A stretch of 24,679 nucleotides of DNA from Streptosporangiaceae bacterium (GTDB lineage: Bacteria; Actinomycetota; Actinomycetes; Streptosporangiales; Streptosporangiaceae): contig JASIBM010000287.1 in assembly GCA_030045175.1 (NCBI GenBank), positions 1 to 24,679 on the forward strand, in the 5' to 3' direction. The notes under the pieces were generated by a model that saw only the letters and a program-made list of their open reading frames with translations, was not told the origin of the DNA and made no database searches. The translations under genes and the position numbers were made by a program. Shown one piece after another: positions 7,072 to 13,970 of this stretch. Numbering within the stretch: the stretch's first letter is position 1; each line of letters starts with the position of its first letter.

Positions 7072-7139
7072 GTGCCCGATGTAGATCAGTGCCCGATGTA
7101 GATCAGTACATGATGTCGATCAGTGCACGATGTAGAACA
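7072..7139 (-). repeat. 17-bp unit repeated four times over the end of the subunit III gene
   Basis: Units at 7072-7088, 7089-7105, 7106-7122 and 7123-7139 share the pattern GTGCCCGATGTAGATCA (plus strand). Units 1 and 2 are identical, unit 3 reads GTACATGATGTCGATCA and unit 4 GTGCACGATGTAGAACA. Unit 4 encodes the last residues FYIVH of subunit III, the stop codon lies at its border with unit 3, and the other copies are downstream. A 17-bp period breaks the frame, so the copies do not extend the protein. Confidence 0.9.
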
Positions 7140-7791
7140 GCACATACAAGACGACCGCCGCCACCGCCATAAAGTTCCAGAACAGCGTGAACGCGCTCAG
7201 CGAAGCCTGGAATCGCTGCACGTTCGTCGCCTCGTCGAACGTCGGCGGCTGCTCCACGAACGAGATCTGCGGGATCTGCCTGGCCCGCATCACCATGATC
7301 TCCAGCCACACCATGGTGCCGAGCACCAGCACGGCGAAGACCGGCGACGTCCCTACGAAGACGCTGGCGAAGCCGCTACCGCCGGGCTGGAACGGCAGCG
7401 CGGTGAGCTGCCAGATCTGCACCCCGACGGCCGCCAGGCCAAGGACGAGCGCCACGAGGGCCGCGGCGGACCAGGCGCTCTTGCGCCCCGCCTTGATCTG
7501 CGTGAGCCCGATCGACTGCACGATCGCGCTCACCACGATCAAGGCCATGATCGTGGTGCCCACGGCGATGCTCGGCTTCGTCGCGAACTGTCCACTCGGG
7601 TACCAGAGGCCATGGGAGTTCAGCGACCTCAGGTAGAAGAAGGCGAATACAAAGGCACCGAGGCCGGACGCCACGGATCCGATCATGAGCCGGGAGCCTG
7701 TCCACGTCGCGTTCAGCGCCGCCTCGTGGTAGAAGGCTTCCTCTTCCTGCTCGGCGGTCATGCCGACCGGGCTGCCGGCCATCTCAGCCAT
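7120..7791 (-). CDS. ctaE: Heme-copper oxidase subunit III
   Basis: A 223-residue protein from the ATG at 7791, which overlaps the subunit I stop by one base (TGATG) and has GGAGGCG just upstream; the frame stays open further upstream but that overlaps the subunit I gene. Five membrane segments lie at about 33-55, 75-97, 106-128, 147-167 and 198-220, the five-helix form of subunit III. Visible landmarks are FAFFYLRSLNSHGLW, a conserved-type membrane Glu in MVWLEIMVMRARQ and the terminal ASLSAFTLFWNFMAVAAVVLYVLFYIVH. Known subunit III proteins stabilise the catalytic subunit and help proton uptake. It is less conserved than classical CtaE, in line with the divergent subunit I. Confidence 0.82.
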   Translation of the reverse strand: MAEMAGSPVGMTAEQEEEAFYHEAALNATWTGSRLMIGSVASGLGAFVFAFFYLRSLNSHGLWYPSGQFATKPSIAVGTTIMALIVVSAIVQSIGLTQIKAGRKSAWSAAALVALVLGLAAVGVQIWQLTALPFQPGGSGFASVFVGTSPVFAVLVLGTMVWLEIMVMRARQIPQISFVEQPPTFDEATNVQRFQASLSAFTLFWNFMAVAAVVLYVLFYIVH

Positions 7792-9755
7792 CACGCCTCC
7801 GCTTCTACGGAATGGGCCCCGGAGAAGGCCGCGGTCAGCACCCCGGCTGGCGGGTTCAGGTCGGCCACCGGCGGGCTGTCCTTGACGCCGTACTCGTAAG
7901 GACCGGATAGCACGACTGGGACGTGCTCGAAGTTGTGCACCGGAGGCGGCGATGGCACCTGCCACTCGAGCCCGCGCGAGTTCCAGATGTTACCTTCGGC
8001 GGGTTCCCTGACGACGACCGTGGACCAGACGAAGTTGATCACGAAGATCAGGATCGAGCCGCCGAGTACGTAGGCCGAGATCGACACCCAGTCGTTCAGG
8101 GTCTGCAGGTTGAGCTGGTACTCGAACACGCGGCGGGGCTGGCCGAGCAGCCCGGCAGCGAACAGCGGCGCGAAGGTCGAGTTGAACGCGACGAACATCA
8201 GCCAGAAATGGATCTTGCCGAGCGTGTCGTTCAGCTTGATGCCCATGAGCTTGGGCAGCCAGTAGTAGCAGCCCGCCATGAACGCGAAGATCAGGCCGCC
8301 CATGATCGTGTAGTGGAAGTGCGCCATCACGAAGAAGCTGCCGTGCTCGGTGGTGTCGGCAGGCACGTCAGAGACGAACACCCCGGATAGGCCGCCGATC
8401 AGGAAGTTGAAGAAGAACGCCAGGCAGAACAGCATCGGCACGGTATATCGGATCTTGGCTTTCCACAACGTGCCCATGCCGACGAGGAAGATGAACCCGG
8501 TCGGGACCGAGATCAGCTCGGTGGTGAGCATGAACAGCGGCCGCTGGTCCGGGTTGATCCCGCTGTCGAACAGGTGGTGCTGCCAGACGAAGAAGCTGAG
8601 CAGCGTCACGCCGATGATGCCGGCCGCGGCGATCTTGTAGGCGAACAACGGCTTGCGGCAGAACACCGGTAGCAACTCGAGCACGATGCCAAAGCCAGGC
8701 AGCGCCAGGATGTAGACCTCGGGATGCCCGAAGAACCAGAACAAGTCCTGGTAAAGGTAGGAGCTGCCGCCAAGCTGGTCTTCGAAGAACGCGGTCTGTA
8801 TCGTGCGGTCCGTCAGCGTCATGTACATGCCGCCGATCAGGATCGGCGCGGCGAGCACCATCATGACCGCGGTGCCGAGCAGGCCCCAGATGAACATCGG
8901 GAGCCGGCTCCACCGCATGCCTGGCGCCCGGTAGCAGATCACGGTGACCAGCATGTTGAACCCCGCCAGGATCAGCGAGATGCCCATCAGGCCGAACGCG
9001 AACAGCGGCGCGTCGACGCCCGAGGTGTCCTGGACCGACAGCGGGGCGTAGAGCGTCCAGCCGGTATGGAACCCGCCGAGCGGGATCGCGGACAGCAGGA
9101 TCAGGTACGCGGGGACCGTCAGCCAGAACGACACGGCCTCGAGCCGCGGGAAGGCCACGCGCTTAGACCCGATCATGATCGGGACCAGGTAGTTGCCGAA
9201 TGGCCCGAGTATCACCGAGGTCATCAGCATCATCATCATGATGCCGTGCTCGCCCACGACCTCCAGGTAGGTGCTCGAGCTGAAGATGTGGTGCACCGGG
9301 GACAGCAATTCGGTCCTGATCGCCATCGCGAACAACCCGGCCGTGCAGAAATAGATGAGCATGCCGATCAGGTACTGGATGCCGACCACCTTGTGGTCGA
9401 GCGTGAACCTGAAGTACCTGGACAGGCTCGTCGTATCGCCGTCCTCGCCCGCTACCGGCCGGCCTGCCACCATGCGCGCCAGGTCGTTGAAGATCCCGAG
9501 GCCGATGAGCCAGCCGAGGACAAGGAAGATGTAGCCGAGCACGATCGCCGTGTCGTTGTCGTCAGCCACCGTAACGTTCGGGTACCCCGAGGCGATGAGG
9601 TTGCCAAGCCAGTGCCCGAAGGCGTAGCCGAGCACGGCGCCCACCACGGCCGTGTGCATCCCCGGGCGTGCCCACCACGCGCGTCCCGTCTTGCCACTGG
9701 CGGGCTCTCCGCCGCCTGGCAGCTGGGCCTTGCCCGGTTCTGTCTCGATGGCCAT
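7791..9755 (-). CDS. ctaD: Heme-copper oxidase subunit I, divergent, with two extra N-terminal membrane segments
   Basis: A 654-residue catalytic subunit; the ATG start has AAAGGGGTGA five bases upstream. Two extra hydrophobic segments (about 34-55, 70-88) come before the canonical first helix (FRFTLDHKVVGIQYL). Ligands are intact: H170 (EHGIMMMM) and H481 for low-spin heme, H479 for the high-spin heme (MAHFHYT), H344/H393/H394 for CuB (GHPEVY, WQHHLF), and Tyr348 of the His-Tyr pair, so it should reduce O2. Oddities by eye against Rhodobacter numbering: Asp132 is R199 and Asn139 is E206 in IGSKRVAFPRLEA, Lys362 is I422 in VPTGFIFLV, and the Mg ligand Asp412 is G472 (EHGSFF). E346 (Glu286) is kept. 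Canonical D and K channels may therefore be altered. The C-terminal NIWNSRGLEWQVPSPPPVHNF is typical of A-type enzymes. Confidence 0.93.
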   Translation of the reverse strand: MAIETEPGKAQLPGGGEPASGKTGRAWWARPGMHTAVVGAVLGYAFGHWLGNLIASGYPNVTVADDNDTAIVLGYIFLVLGWLIGLGIFNDLARMVAGRPVAGEDGDTTSLSRYFRFTLDHKVVGIQYLIGMLIYFCTAGLFAMAIRTELLSPVHHIFSSSTYLEVVGEHGIMMMMLMTSVILGPFGNYLVPIMIGSKRVAFPRLEAVSFWLTVPAYLILLSAIPLGGFHTGWTLYAPLSVQDTSGVDAPLFAFGLMGISLILAGFNMLVTVICYRAPGMRWSRLPMFIWGLLGTAVMMVLAAPILIGGMYMTLTDRTIQTAFFEDQLGGSSYLYQDLFWFFGHPEVYILALPGFGIVLELLPVFCRKPLFAYKIAAAGIIGVTLLSFFVWQHHLFDSGINPDQRPLFMLTTELISVPTGFIFLVGMGTLWKAKIRYTVPMLFCLAFFFNFLIGGLSGVFVSDVPADTTEHGSFFVMAHFHYTIMGGLIFAFMAGCYYWLPKLMGIKLNDTLGKIHFWLMFVAFNSTFAPLFAAGLLGQPRRVFEYQLNLQTLNDWVSISAYVLGGSILIFVINFVWSTVVVREPAEGNIWNSRGLEWQVPSPPPVHNFEHVPVVLSGPYEYGVKDSPPVADLNPPAGVLTAAFSGAHSVEAEA

Positions 9756-9824
9756 CAGGTCACCCCTTTGATGTCGGCGGACGACGGCTCGCGCACGTTC
9801 CCTGCATACTCATGTCGGGCGTCC

Positions 9825-10808
9825 TCATGGCTGGGACGGGTCTTGCGGCGGGTAATAGCCACCACCCGCGCTGGTCAGGCCGAGCTTGATCATCACTGGG
9901 CCGAGGCACCTGGTGATGATCGTCGGGTCGTAGGTGGTGGCGTACGGCGCGCAGTTATTGAGGATCTTGGTAACGCTCGCGAGCTGGATCTTGGTCGATG
10001 CCACCCAGCTCATGAAGTTGCTCAACGTCACCACGTGGCCGTAGTCGAACATCGCGCCGTGCCAGAGCCCGCATAGCTCGGCGCAGCGGACGGTCACGGT
10101 GCCGAGCTGGTCCGGCTTGGTGTAGGCGATGTTGTTCACGCCCGGGTTCGCGTCGGCCTTCACGCCGAGCTGATAAGCCCAGAAGCTGTGGATCACGTCA
10201 AGCGAGGTGACGTTGAATTGCACCCACTGGTTGATCGGCACCACGAGATCGGCCGTCTCGAAGCCGCCGAGCTGCGGGTAGCGGTAGGTGAACTTCCACT
10301 GCTGCGCGATGACCTGCACCTGGAGGATCTGGCCGGGTTGCCAGGACGTGACGGACGTGGTCGCGTCCGGCGTGAAGATCGGCGCCGGCCCCTCGCCTGC
10401 CCCCGTCCCTGCCCCGGAGAACAGGGCTACGGTGCCGTAGACAGCGAGGGCGAGCACCACGACGGTGGTGCCGACGATCCAGATGGTCTGCACCCCACGG
10501 TGGCCCTGCAGCGGCGGACCGTCCTCGTCGTCGCCTGGCCGATGCCGCCACACGGTCATCGCGTAGATGAAGTAAGTGACCACGCCGACGAGCACCGGGG
10601 CGGCCATCACGCTCATCAGCTTGATGGCAGACTGCTGCTCCCGCGCCGAGGAGGACATGGTGCCCGGTGGCAGGTGCGGGCCGAGCACGAACCAGAGCAG
10701 CAGGTCGCCCACCACGGACAGGATGATCCAGACGACGAAGATCCGCAGGCCGTGGTTGGGCTCGCCATGGCCCGGTGCCTGCTCCGGGGCCTGCGACTCC
10801 TCGGCCAT
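9825..10808 (-). CDS. ctaC: Heme-copper oxidase subunit II with CuA site and three membrane segments
   Basis: A 327-residue protein from the ATG at 10808, which overlaps the upstream stop (TGATG) and has GGAGGTGG eight bases before it. Hydrophobic segments lie at about 22-43, 63-86 and 106-130; the usual subunit II has two, and the last here matches classical helix II (GHRGVQTIWIVG). The exported domain has the aromatic electron-entry patch AQQWKFTYRYP and a complete CuA set: H207 (DVIHSFW), C242, E244, C246, H250, M253 in RCAELCGLWHGAM. It accepts electrons from a carrier and passes them to subunit I. A C-terminal tail of about 60 residues has two Cys (C286, C301) that could form a disulfide. 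No lipobox and no fused cytochrome c domain. Confidence 0.93.
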   Translation of the reverse strand: MAEESQAPEQAPGHGEPNHGLRIFVVWIILSVVGDLLLWFVLGPHLPPGTMSSSAREQQSAIKLMSVMAAPVLVGVVTYFIYAMTVWRHRPGDDEDGPPLQGHRGVQTIWIVGTTVVVLALAVYGTVALFSGAGTGAGEGPAPIFTPDATTSVTSWQPGQILQVQVIAQQWKFTYRYPQLGGFETADLVVPINQWVQFNVTSLDVIHSFWAYQLGVKADANPGVNNIAYTKPDQLGTVTVRCAELCGLWHGAMFDYGHVVTLSNFMSWVASTKIQLASVTKILNNCAPYATTYDPTIITRCLGPVMIKLGLTSAGGGYYPPQDPSQP

Positions 10809-11530
10809 CAGGACGCCACCTCCATCTCGCCGGTCATGTAGCCGATCGTCTGCATAGGCCCGCCGTAACCATCCAGGTAGCCACCGCCGCACGGGATGCG
10901 GCACTGCCAGAAGTACGAGCCCGGAGTCGTTGGGCTCATGAAGCTGAACTGCACCACCTGGTGCGCGCCGTTATCTGGCGCGTTCGCGGGCGCGCTCGGG
11001 TTGCACGGCGAGGTGCCGCACAACTCGTTGTTGTTCTCCTTGAAGGTCATCGGAGACGCGATCGGCACGTTCAGGCCGATGCCGGGGATTGAGAACGTGT
11101 GCGCGACCGAGCAAGTCGACCAGGAGTTCAGGACGGACACGGGCTTGCCGTTCAAGTACTCCACGTTGCCGATAGTGCCAGTGACCTTGCCCCAGAACGG
11201 GTTGCGCAGCGGCGTGCAGCCGTCATAGCCGTACACCGTCACTTCGATCTTGCTCCCGGCAGGCACCTTGAACAAAGTGGTGTGCACCCACTGGTGGGTG
11301 GTCGGATCCTGGATGAAGTAGGAGACCCAGTCCGGCTTGTTGGTGACCGTGGTCTGCGGGTCCTCTTGCAGCGTGACGTGGACCACCTGGCCGGTGTTCG
11401 GCGTCACCCCGGCCCCGAAGTCAATCGTCGGGGGGGTAGCCAGCAGGTAGTGGATCACGACGAAGATCACGCCACCGACCACGGCGAGGAACGCGACGAG
11501 CAGGGTTCCCACCCGAACCGGGAGGGACAT
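10808..11530 (-). CDS. Secreted/anchored cupredoxin-like protein with a CuA-like Cys-x3-Cys motif
   Basis: A 240-residue protein with one N-terminal membrane segment (about 8-30) and an exported beta-rich domain. Candidate copper ligands are H144 (CSVAHTFSIPG), C210 and C214 in FWQCRIPCGGGYLDG, and M226 (GYGGPM). The Cys-x3-Cys spacing equals that of CuA, but the CuA Glu and second His are absent and Met lies 12 residues after the second Cys, so it fits neither CuA nor a standard type 1 site exactly. Extra Cys at 105, 140, 171 and 176 suggest disulfides. As first gene of the oxidase operon, overlapping subunit II, it may be the electron donor, an extra subunit, or a copper-delivery protein. 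Copper binding is inferred, not shown. Confidence 0.7.
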   Translation of the reverse strand: MSLPVRVGTLLVAFLAVVGGVIFVVIHYLLATPPTIDFGAGVTPNTGQVVHVTLQEDPQTTVTNKPDWVSYFIQDPTTHQWVHTTLFKVPAGSKIEVTVYGYDGCTPLRNPFWGKVTGTIGNVEYLNGKPVSVLNSWSTCSVAHTFSIPGIGLNVPIASPMTFKENNNELCGTSPCNPSAPANAPDNGAHQVVQFSFMSPTTPGSYFWQCRIPCGGGYLDGYGGPMQTIGYMTGEMEVAS

Positions 11531-11934
11531 CTGTCACCACCTCGCTTCTTCGCGCGCCTCGCGCACGACTTCGGCCCGGCGCGCCCAAGCCCGGACGGAC
11601 TCGAGGCGGCACCGGAAAGCAATCGACTGCACTGATAGTGCTGGCGGAGCAAACTGGCCGCAATAGATCGATGATCGGATGACGAAACTGTCATCATTGA
11701 TCACGGCCGCGGACCCGGCTAGTCACGCGAATCCGCAGGCAGGAGCCTCACCAGAGACCCAGGGACGGCCCGGAAGGATCTTGAAGCCTTGACGTGAACG
11801 ACGCTTCAGGAGTAGAACGCCACAAGGGGGACGTGCCTGCACGACGCTGCGGTCCGGTCCGCCGTGCCCGCCGCCCAGACGCGCAGGTCGTCACGGGGGG
11901 ACTGACCGGGATCCGGGGACTGAGCAGGGGCGCG
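11531..11934. promoter_or_regulatory. Divergent intergenic region between the oxidase operon and the response regulator
   Basis: About 400 bp without a convincing gene. The oxidase side has a GAGGTGGTGACAG ribosome site. A dyad GATGAC-N6-GTCATC lies at 11678-11695 inside a run rich in GATC/GATGATC, in an unusually A/T-rich patch (about 11655-11702) for this genome. That is where promoters and an operator for the two divergent units would be expected. The response regulator frame stays open back to a GTG at 11794, so part of this stretch could be coding if that start is used. Confidence 0.45.
11678..11695. promoter_or_regulatory. Candidate operator: GATGAC-N6-GTCATC dyad
   Basis: A perfect 6-bp inverted repeat with a 6-bp spacer, flanked on the left by ATCGATGATCG and on the right by ATTGATCAC, which partly extend the symmetry. 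It lies 148 bp upstream of the oxidase operon start and roughly 100-240 bp before the possible regulator starts. A regulator dimer could bind here. There is no experimental basis. Confidence 0.35.
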
Positions 11935-12669
11935 ATGACTGCGGTACGCGATCACCACCAGCCGCACTCAAGCGCGGTCGGGTGGCCTGGCGCGGGCATC
12001 GCGGACGCCGGGTCGGCGCGGATCCTGCTCATCGATGACGAACCGCAGATCATCGGGTTCGTGAGCAGGGCGCTGCAGCGGGCCGGCTACCACGTCGACG
12101 CGGCAGCCGACGGGGCCGACGGCGTGAAGCGCGCCATCAGCACCGGCTACGACCTGGTGATCCTCGACCTGATCATGCCCGGCCTGGACGGCAAGGCGGT
12201 GCTCGCGGCGATCCGGCATGCCCTGCCGCATCAGGCCGTCCTCGTGCTCTCCTGCAACGCCGACGTCAGCACGAAGGTGGAGTGCCTCGACCTCGGCGCG
12301 CAAGATTACCTGACGAAGCCGTTCTCCCTGGACGAGCTGCTCGCGCGGGTCAACGCGCGGGTGCGCGAGGAGTCCAGGCACAGCGAGGTCAGCCACCTGG
12401 GCCAGCTCACCCTCGACGCGAGCCGTCTGGTGGCCGACAGCGGCGACGGGCCGGTCGCGCTGACCAGGCTTGAGTTCCTCTGCCTGCGCGCGCTGGTGGA
12501 GCGCGGCGGCGAGTCGGTGCCAAAGACCGTGCTGCTCGCGTGCATGTGGGGGATCGACTTCGATCCCGGCTCCAACCTCGTTGACGTCTGCATCAGGCGG
12601 CTACGCGCCAAGCTGGGATTCGGGCTGATAGAGACGGTGCGCGGTGAAGGTTACCGGCTCGCCTGCTGA
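11935..12669 (+). CDS. OmpR/PhoB-type response regulator
   Basis: 244 residues from the ATG at 11935 (AGGGGCG just upstream). An earlier in-frame GTG at 11794 would add 47 residues that look non-conserved. The receiver domain starts at about residue 28 (ARILLIDDEPQIIGF) with the acidic pair D34/D35, phospho-acceptor D78 in LDLIMPGLDG, switch S106 and K128 in YLTKPF. The C-terminal winged helix (about 155-243) ends with VDVCIRRLRAKLG and IETVRGEGYRL, typical of OmpR/PhoB/KdpE proteins. No sensor kinase gene is adjacent, so it is an orphan here. Its divergent position beside the oxidase genes, and its place ahead of the copper/thiol maturation genes, make it a candidate regulator of both blocks. 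Confidence 0.92.
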   Translation: MTAVRDHHQPHSSAVGWPGAGIADAGSARILLIDDEPQIIGFVSRALQRAGYHVDAAADGADGVKRAISTGYDLVILDLIMPGLDGKAVLAAIRHALPHQAVLVLSCNADVSTKVECLDLGAQDYLTKPFSLDELLARVNARVREESRHSEVSHLGQLTLDASRLVADSGDGPVALTRLEFLCLRALVERGGESVPKTVLLACMWGIDFDPGSNLVDVCIRRLRAKLGFGLIETVRGEGYRLAC

Positions 12670-12720
12670 CGTACGCGGCCGACGCAATAGCCTGGGACGT
12701 GCCCTGACTGAGCGGGCTGA

Positions 12721-12784
12721 GGAGCGGTGTGCGCGACGAAGGAAGGCGGTGCCCTCAGGGGCGCCCGGAGGCGAGCGGGAGGCA
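12721..12784 (+). repeat. Dispersed 60-bp palindromic element supplying the ribosome site of the tlpA-like gene
   Basis: The stretch containing GCGACGAAGGAAGGCGG, GCCCTCAGGGGCGCCC and GGCGAGCGGG is nearly the reverse complement of 16982-17043 over about 60 bp. Its right half also appears, tandemly duplicated, at 14151-14204 and once more at 17122-17151. The terminal GCGGGAGG serves as the ribosome binding site for the GTG at 12787. The inner GCCCT/GGGGC part can fold. Confidence 0.85.
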
Positions 12785-12786
12785 CA

Positions 12787-13353
12787 GTGAAGCTCCGGCT
12801 ACCTAGCCGCCTGCGGCCGAGCACGCTGATCGCTGGCCTCGCCGGCCTGCTGATCGTCGTCATCGCCGCCCTGCTGATCAGCGGCAACCTGGGTGGCACC
12901 ACGGCACCGGTGCGGGCCAAGCCCTTCACGCTGGCCGCGCTGGGCGAGGCGGGCAAGCAGGTGTCGCTGGCGACGTACGCCGGGCGCCCGGTCGTGCTGA
13001 ACTTCTTCGCCTCCTGGTGCGGGCCTTGTCAGAAGGAGACGCCACTGCTCGCCAGGTTCTACCGATCCCACCACGGCAAGGTGCTCGTGATCGGCATCGA
13101 CGCGTTCGACCGTCTCGGCGCTGCGACCAGCTTCGTGCGCGCACGAGGGGTCACCTACCCGGTCGCCTTCGACCAGTCGGCCTCGGTAACCCTCTCCTAC
13201 GGCATCACCCAGCTGCCGCAGACCTTGTTCCTCAATAGCGAGCACCAGATTGTCAGGCACGTCTTCGGCGCGCTGACCATGGCCGAGCTGAACTCATGGG
13301 CCGCCAGCATCTCCGGCGGGAGCGGAGCGTTATATGCAGCCCACGACCAATGA
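12787..13353 (+). CDS. TlpA/ResA-like membrane-anchored thioredoxin
   Basis: 188 residues from the GTG at 12787, placed just after GGGAGG and directly before the signal anchor; a further GTG at 12727 lies inside a repeat element and is unlikely. One hydrophobic segment (about 12-32), then an exported thioredoxin fold with the active site FFASWCGPCQKE (C78, C81) and the cis-Pro loop TQLPQTLFL. Family members keep thiols of apocytochromes or copper-site proteins reduced outside the membrane. With the SCO-domain and CtaG genes downstream, reduction of the SCO or CuA cysteines is the likely job, but cytochrome c maturation is possible. Its 3' end overlaps the next gene by 20 bp. Confidence 0.88.
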   Translation: MKLRLPSRLRPSTLIAGLAGLLIVVIAALLISGNLGGTTAPVRAKPFTLAALGEAGKQVSLATYAGRPVVLNFFASWCGPCQKETPLLARFYRSHHGKVLVIGIDAFDRLGAATSFVRARGVTYPVAFDQSASVTLSYGITQLPQTLFLNSEHQIVRHVFGALTMAELNSWAASISGGSGALYAAHDQ

Positions 13354-13960
13354 GCCACCGCACATCCCGCTCCGCGCGGCGGGCTGGCCAAGCCGCCGCG
13401 CGCCACGCTGGGCGATCGTGGCCGGCGTGGTGCTCGTGGCCTGCGGCGTGGCCGTGGGGCTCTCGCACCGGCCGACGAAGGCCGAGCGCGGTACCGATCT
13501 GCGCAGCTTCCTGGCGATCCTGAACTCCGACATCGAGTCGTGCTCAGGCGGCGTTCGTGAGTCGCTGTACGTGCTGCACGCGATCGACTCGGGATCCAGC
13601 CATGACGTCAGTGTCGCGCTCAACGTCGCCGAGGTGGCCTCGGCCAACTGCGAGCCCGCCAACAACGAGCTCGTCGATGACCTGGGTACCGAGGCTCCCC
13701 CCGAGTCGCTGAGCAGCTATCACCTGCAGACGGCGGTCACAGACCTGATCAACTGGGCTGCTCCGGACGCGGTGGCGGTACCTGCTGACGTTGCGACCGT
13801 GCTCACCGACCGCGGCAAGCCCGCCGAGGCCAATGCACGGCTGACGCTGCAACGCGCGCTACGCAAGCTGGACGCCCAGCGCGCCGAGGTGTACGCGGCG
13901 CTCGCCCCCGCTATCAAGGCGCTGTCGCCCCAGTCGTCACCGCCAACCCTGTACGGGTAG
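13334..13960 (+). CDS. Membrane-anchored protein of unknown function in the oxidase maturation block
   Basis: A 208-residue protein starting at an ATG inside the end of the tlpA-like gene, with GGAGCGGAG upstream. A short basic N-terminus (RRAPR) precedes one membrane segment (about 26-44), followed by an exported, mostly helical part: LRSFLAILNSDIESCSGGVRES, ALNVAEVASANCEP, and a C-terminal helical stretch LTLQRALRKLDAQRAEVYAAL. Two Cys (about 75 and 103) could form a disulfide. I do not recognise a family. The operon position between thioredoxin and SCO-fusion genes suggests a role at the outer face in oxidase assembly. Confidence 0.65.
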   Translation: MQPTTNEPPHIPLRAAGWPSRRAPRWAIVAGVVLVACGVAVGLSHRPTKAERGTDLRSFLAILNSDIESCSGGVRESLYVLHAIDSGSSHDVSVALNVAEVASANCEPANNELVDDLGTEAPPESLSSYHLQTAVTDLINWAAPDAVAVPADVATVLTDRGKPAEANARLTLQRALRKLDAQRAEVYAALAPAIKALSPQSSPPTLYG

Positions 13961-13970
13961 CCGGATATCA

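Noticed and set aside
7791..9755. Subunit I as a nitric oxide reductase (eNOR/sNOR-type)
   Set aside because: The His-Tyr tyrosine in GHPEVY and all three CuB histidines are present, which favours O2 reduction. The lost channel residues alone do not make it a NOR.
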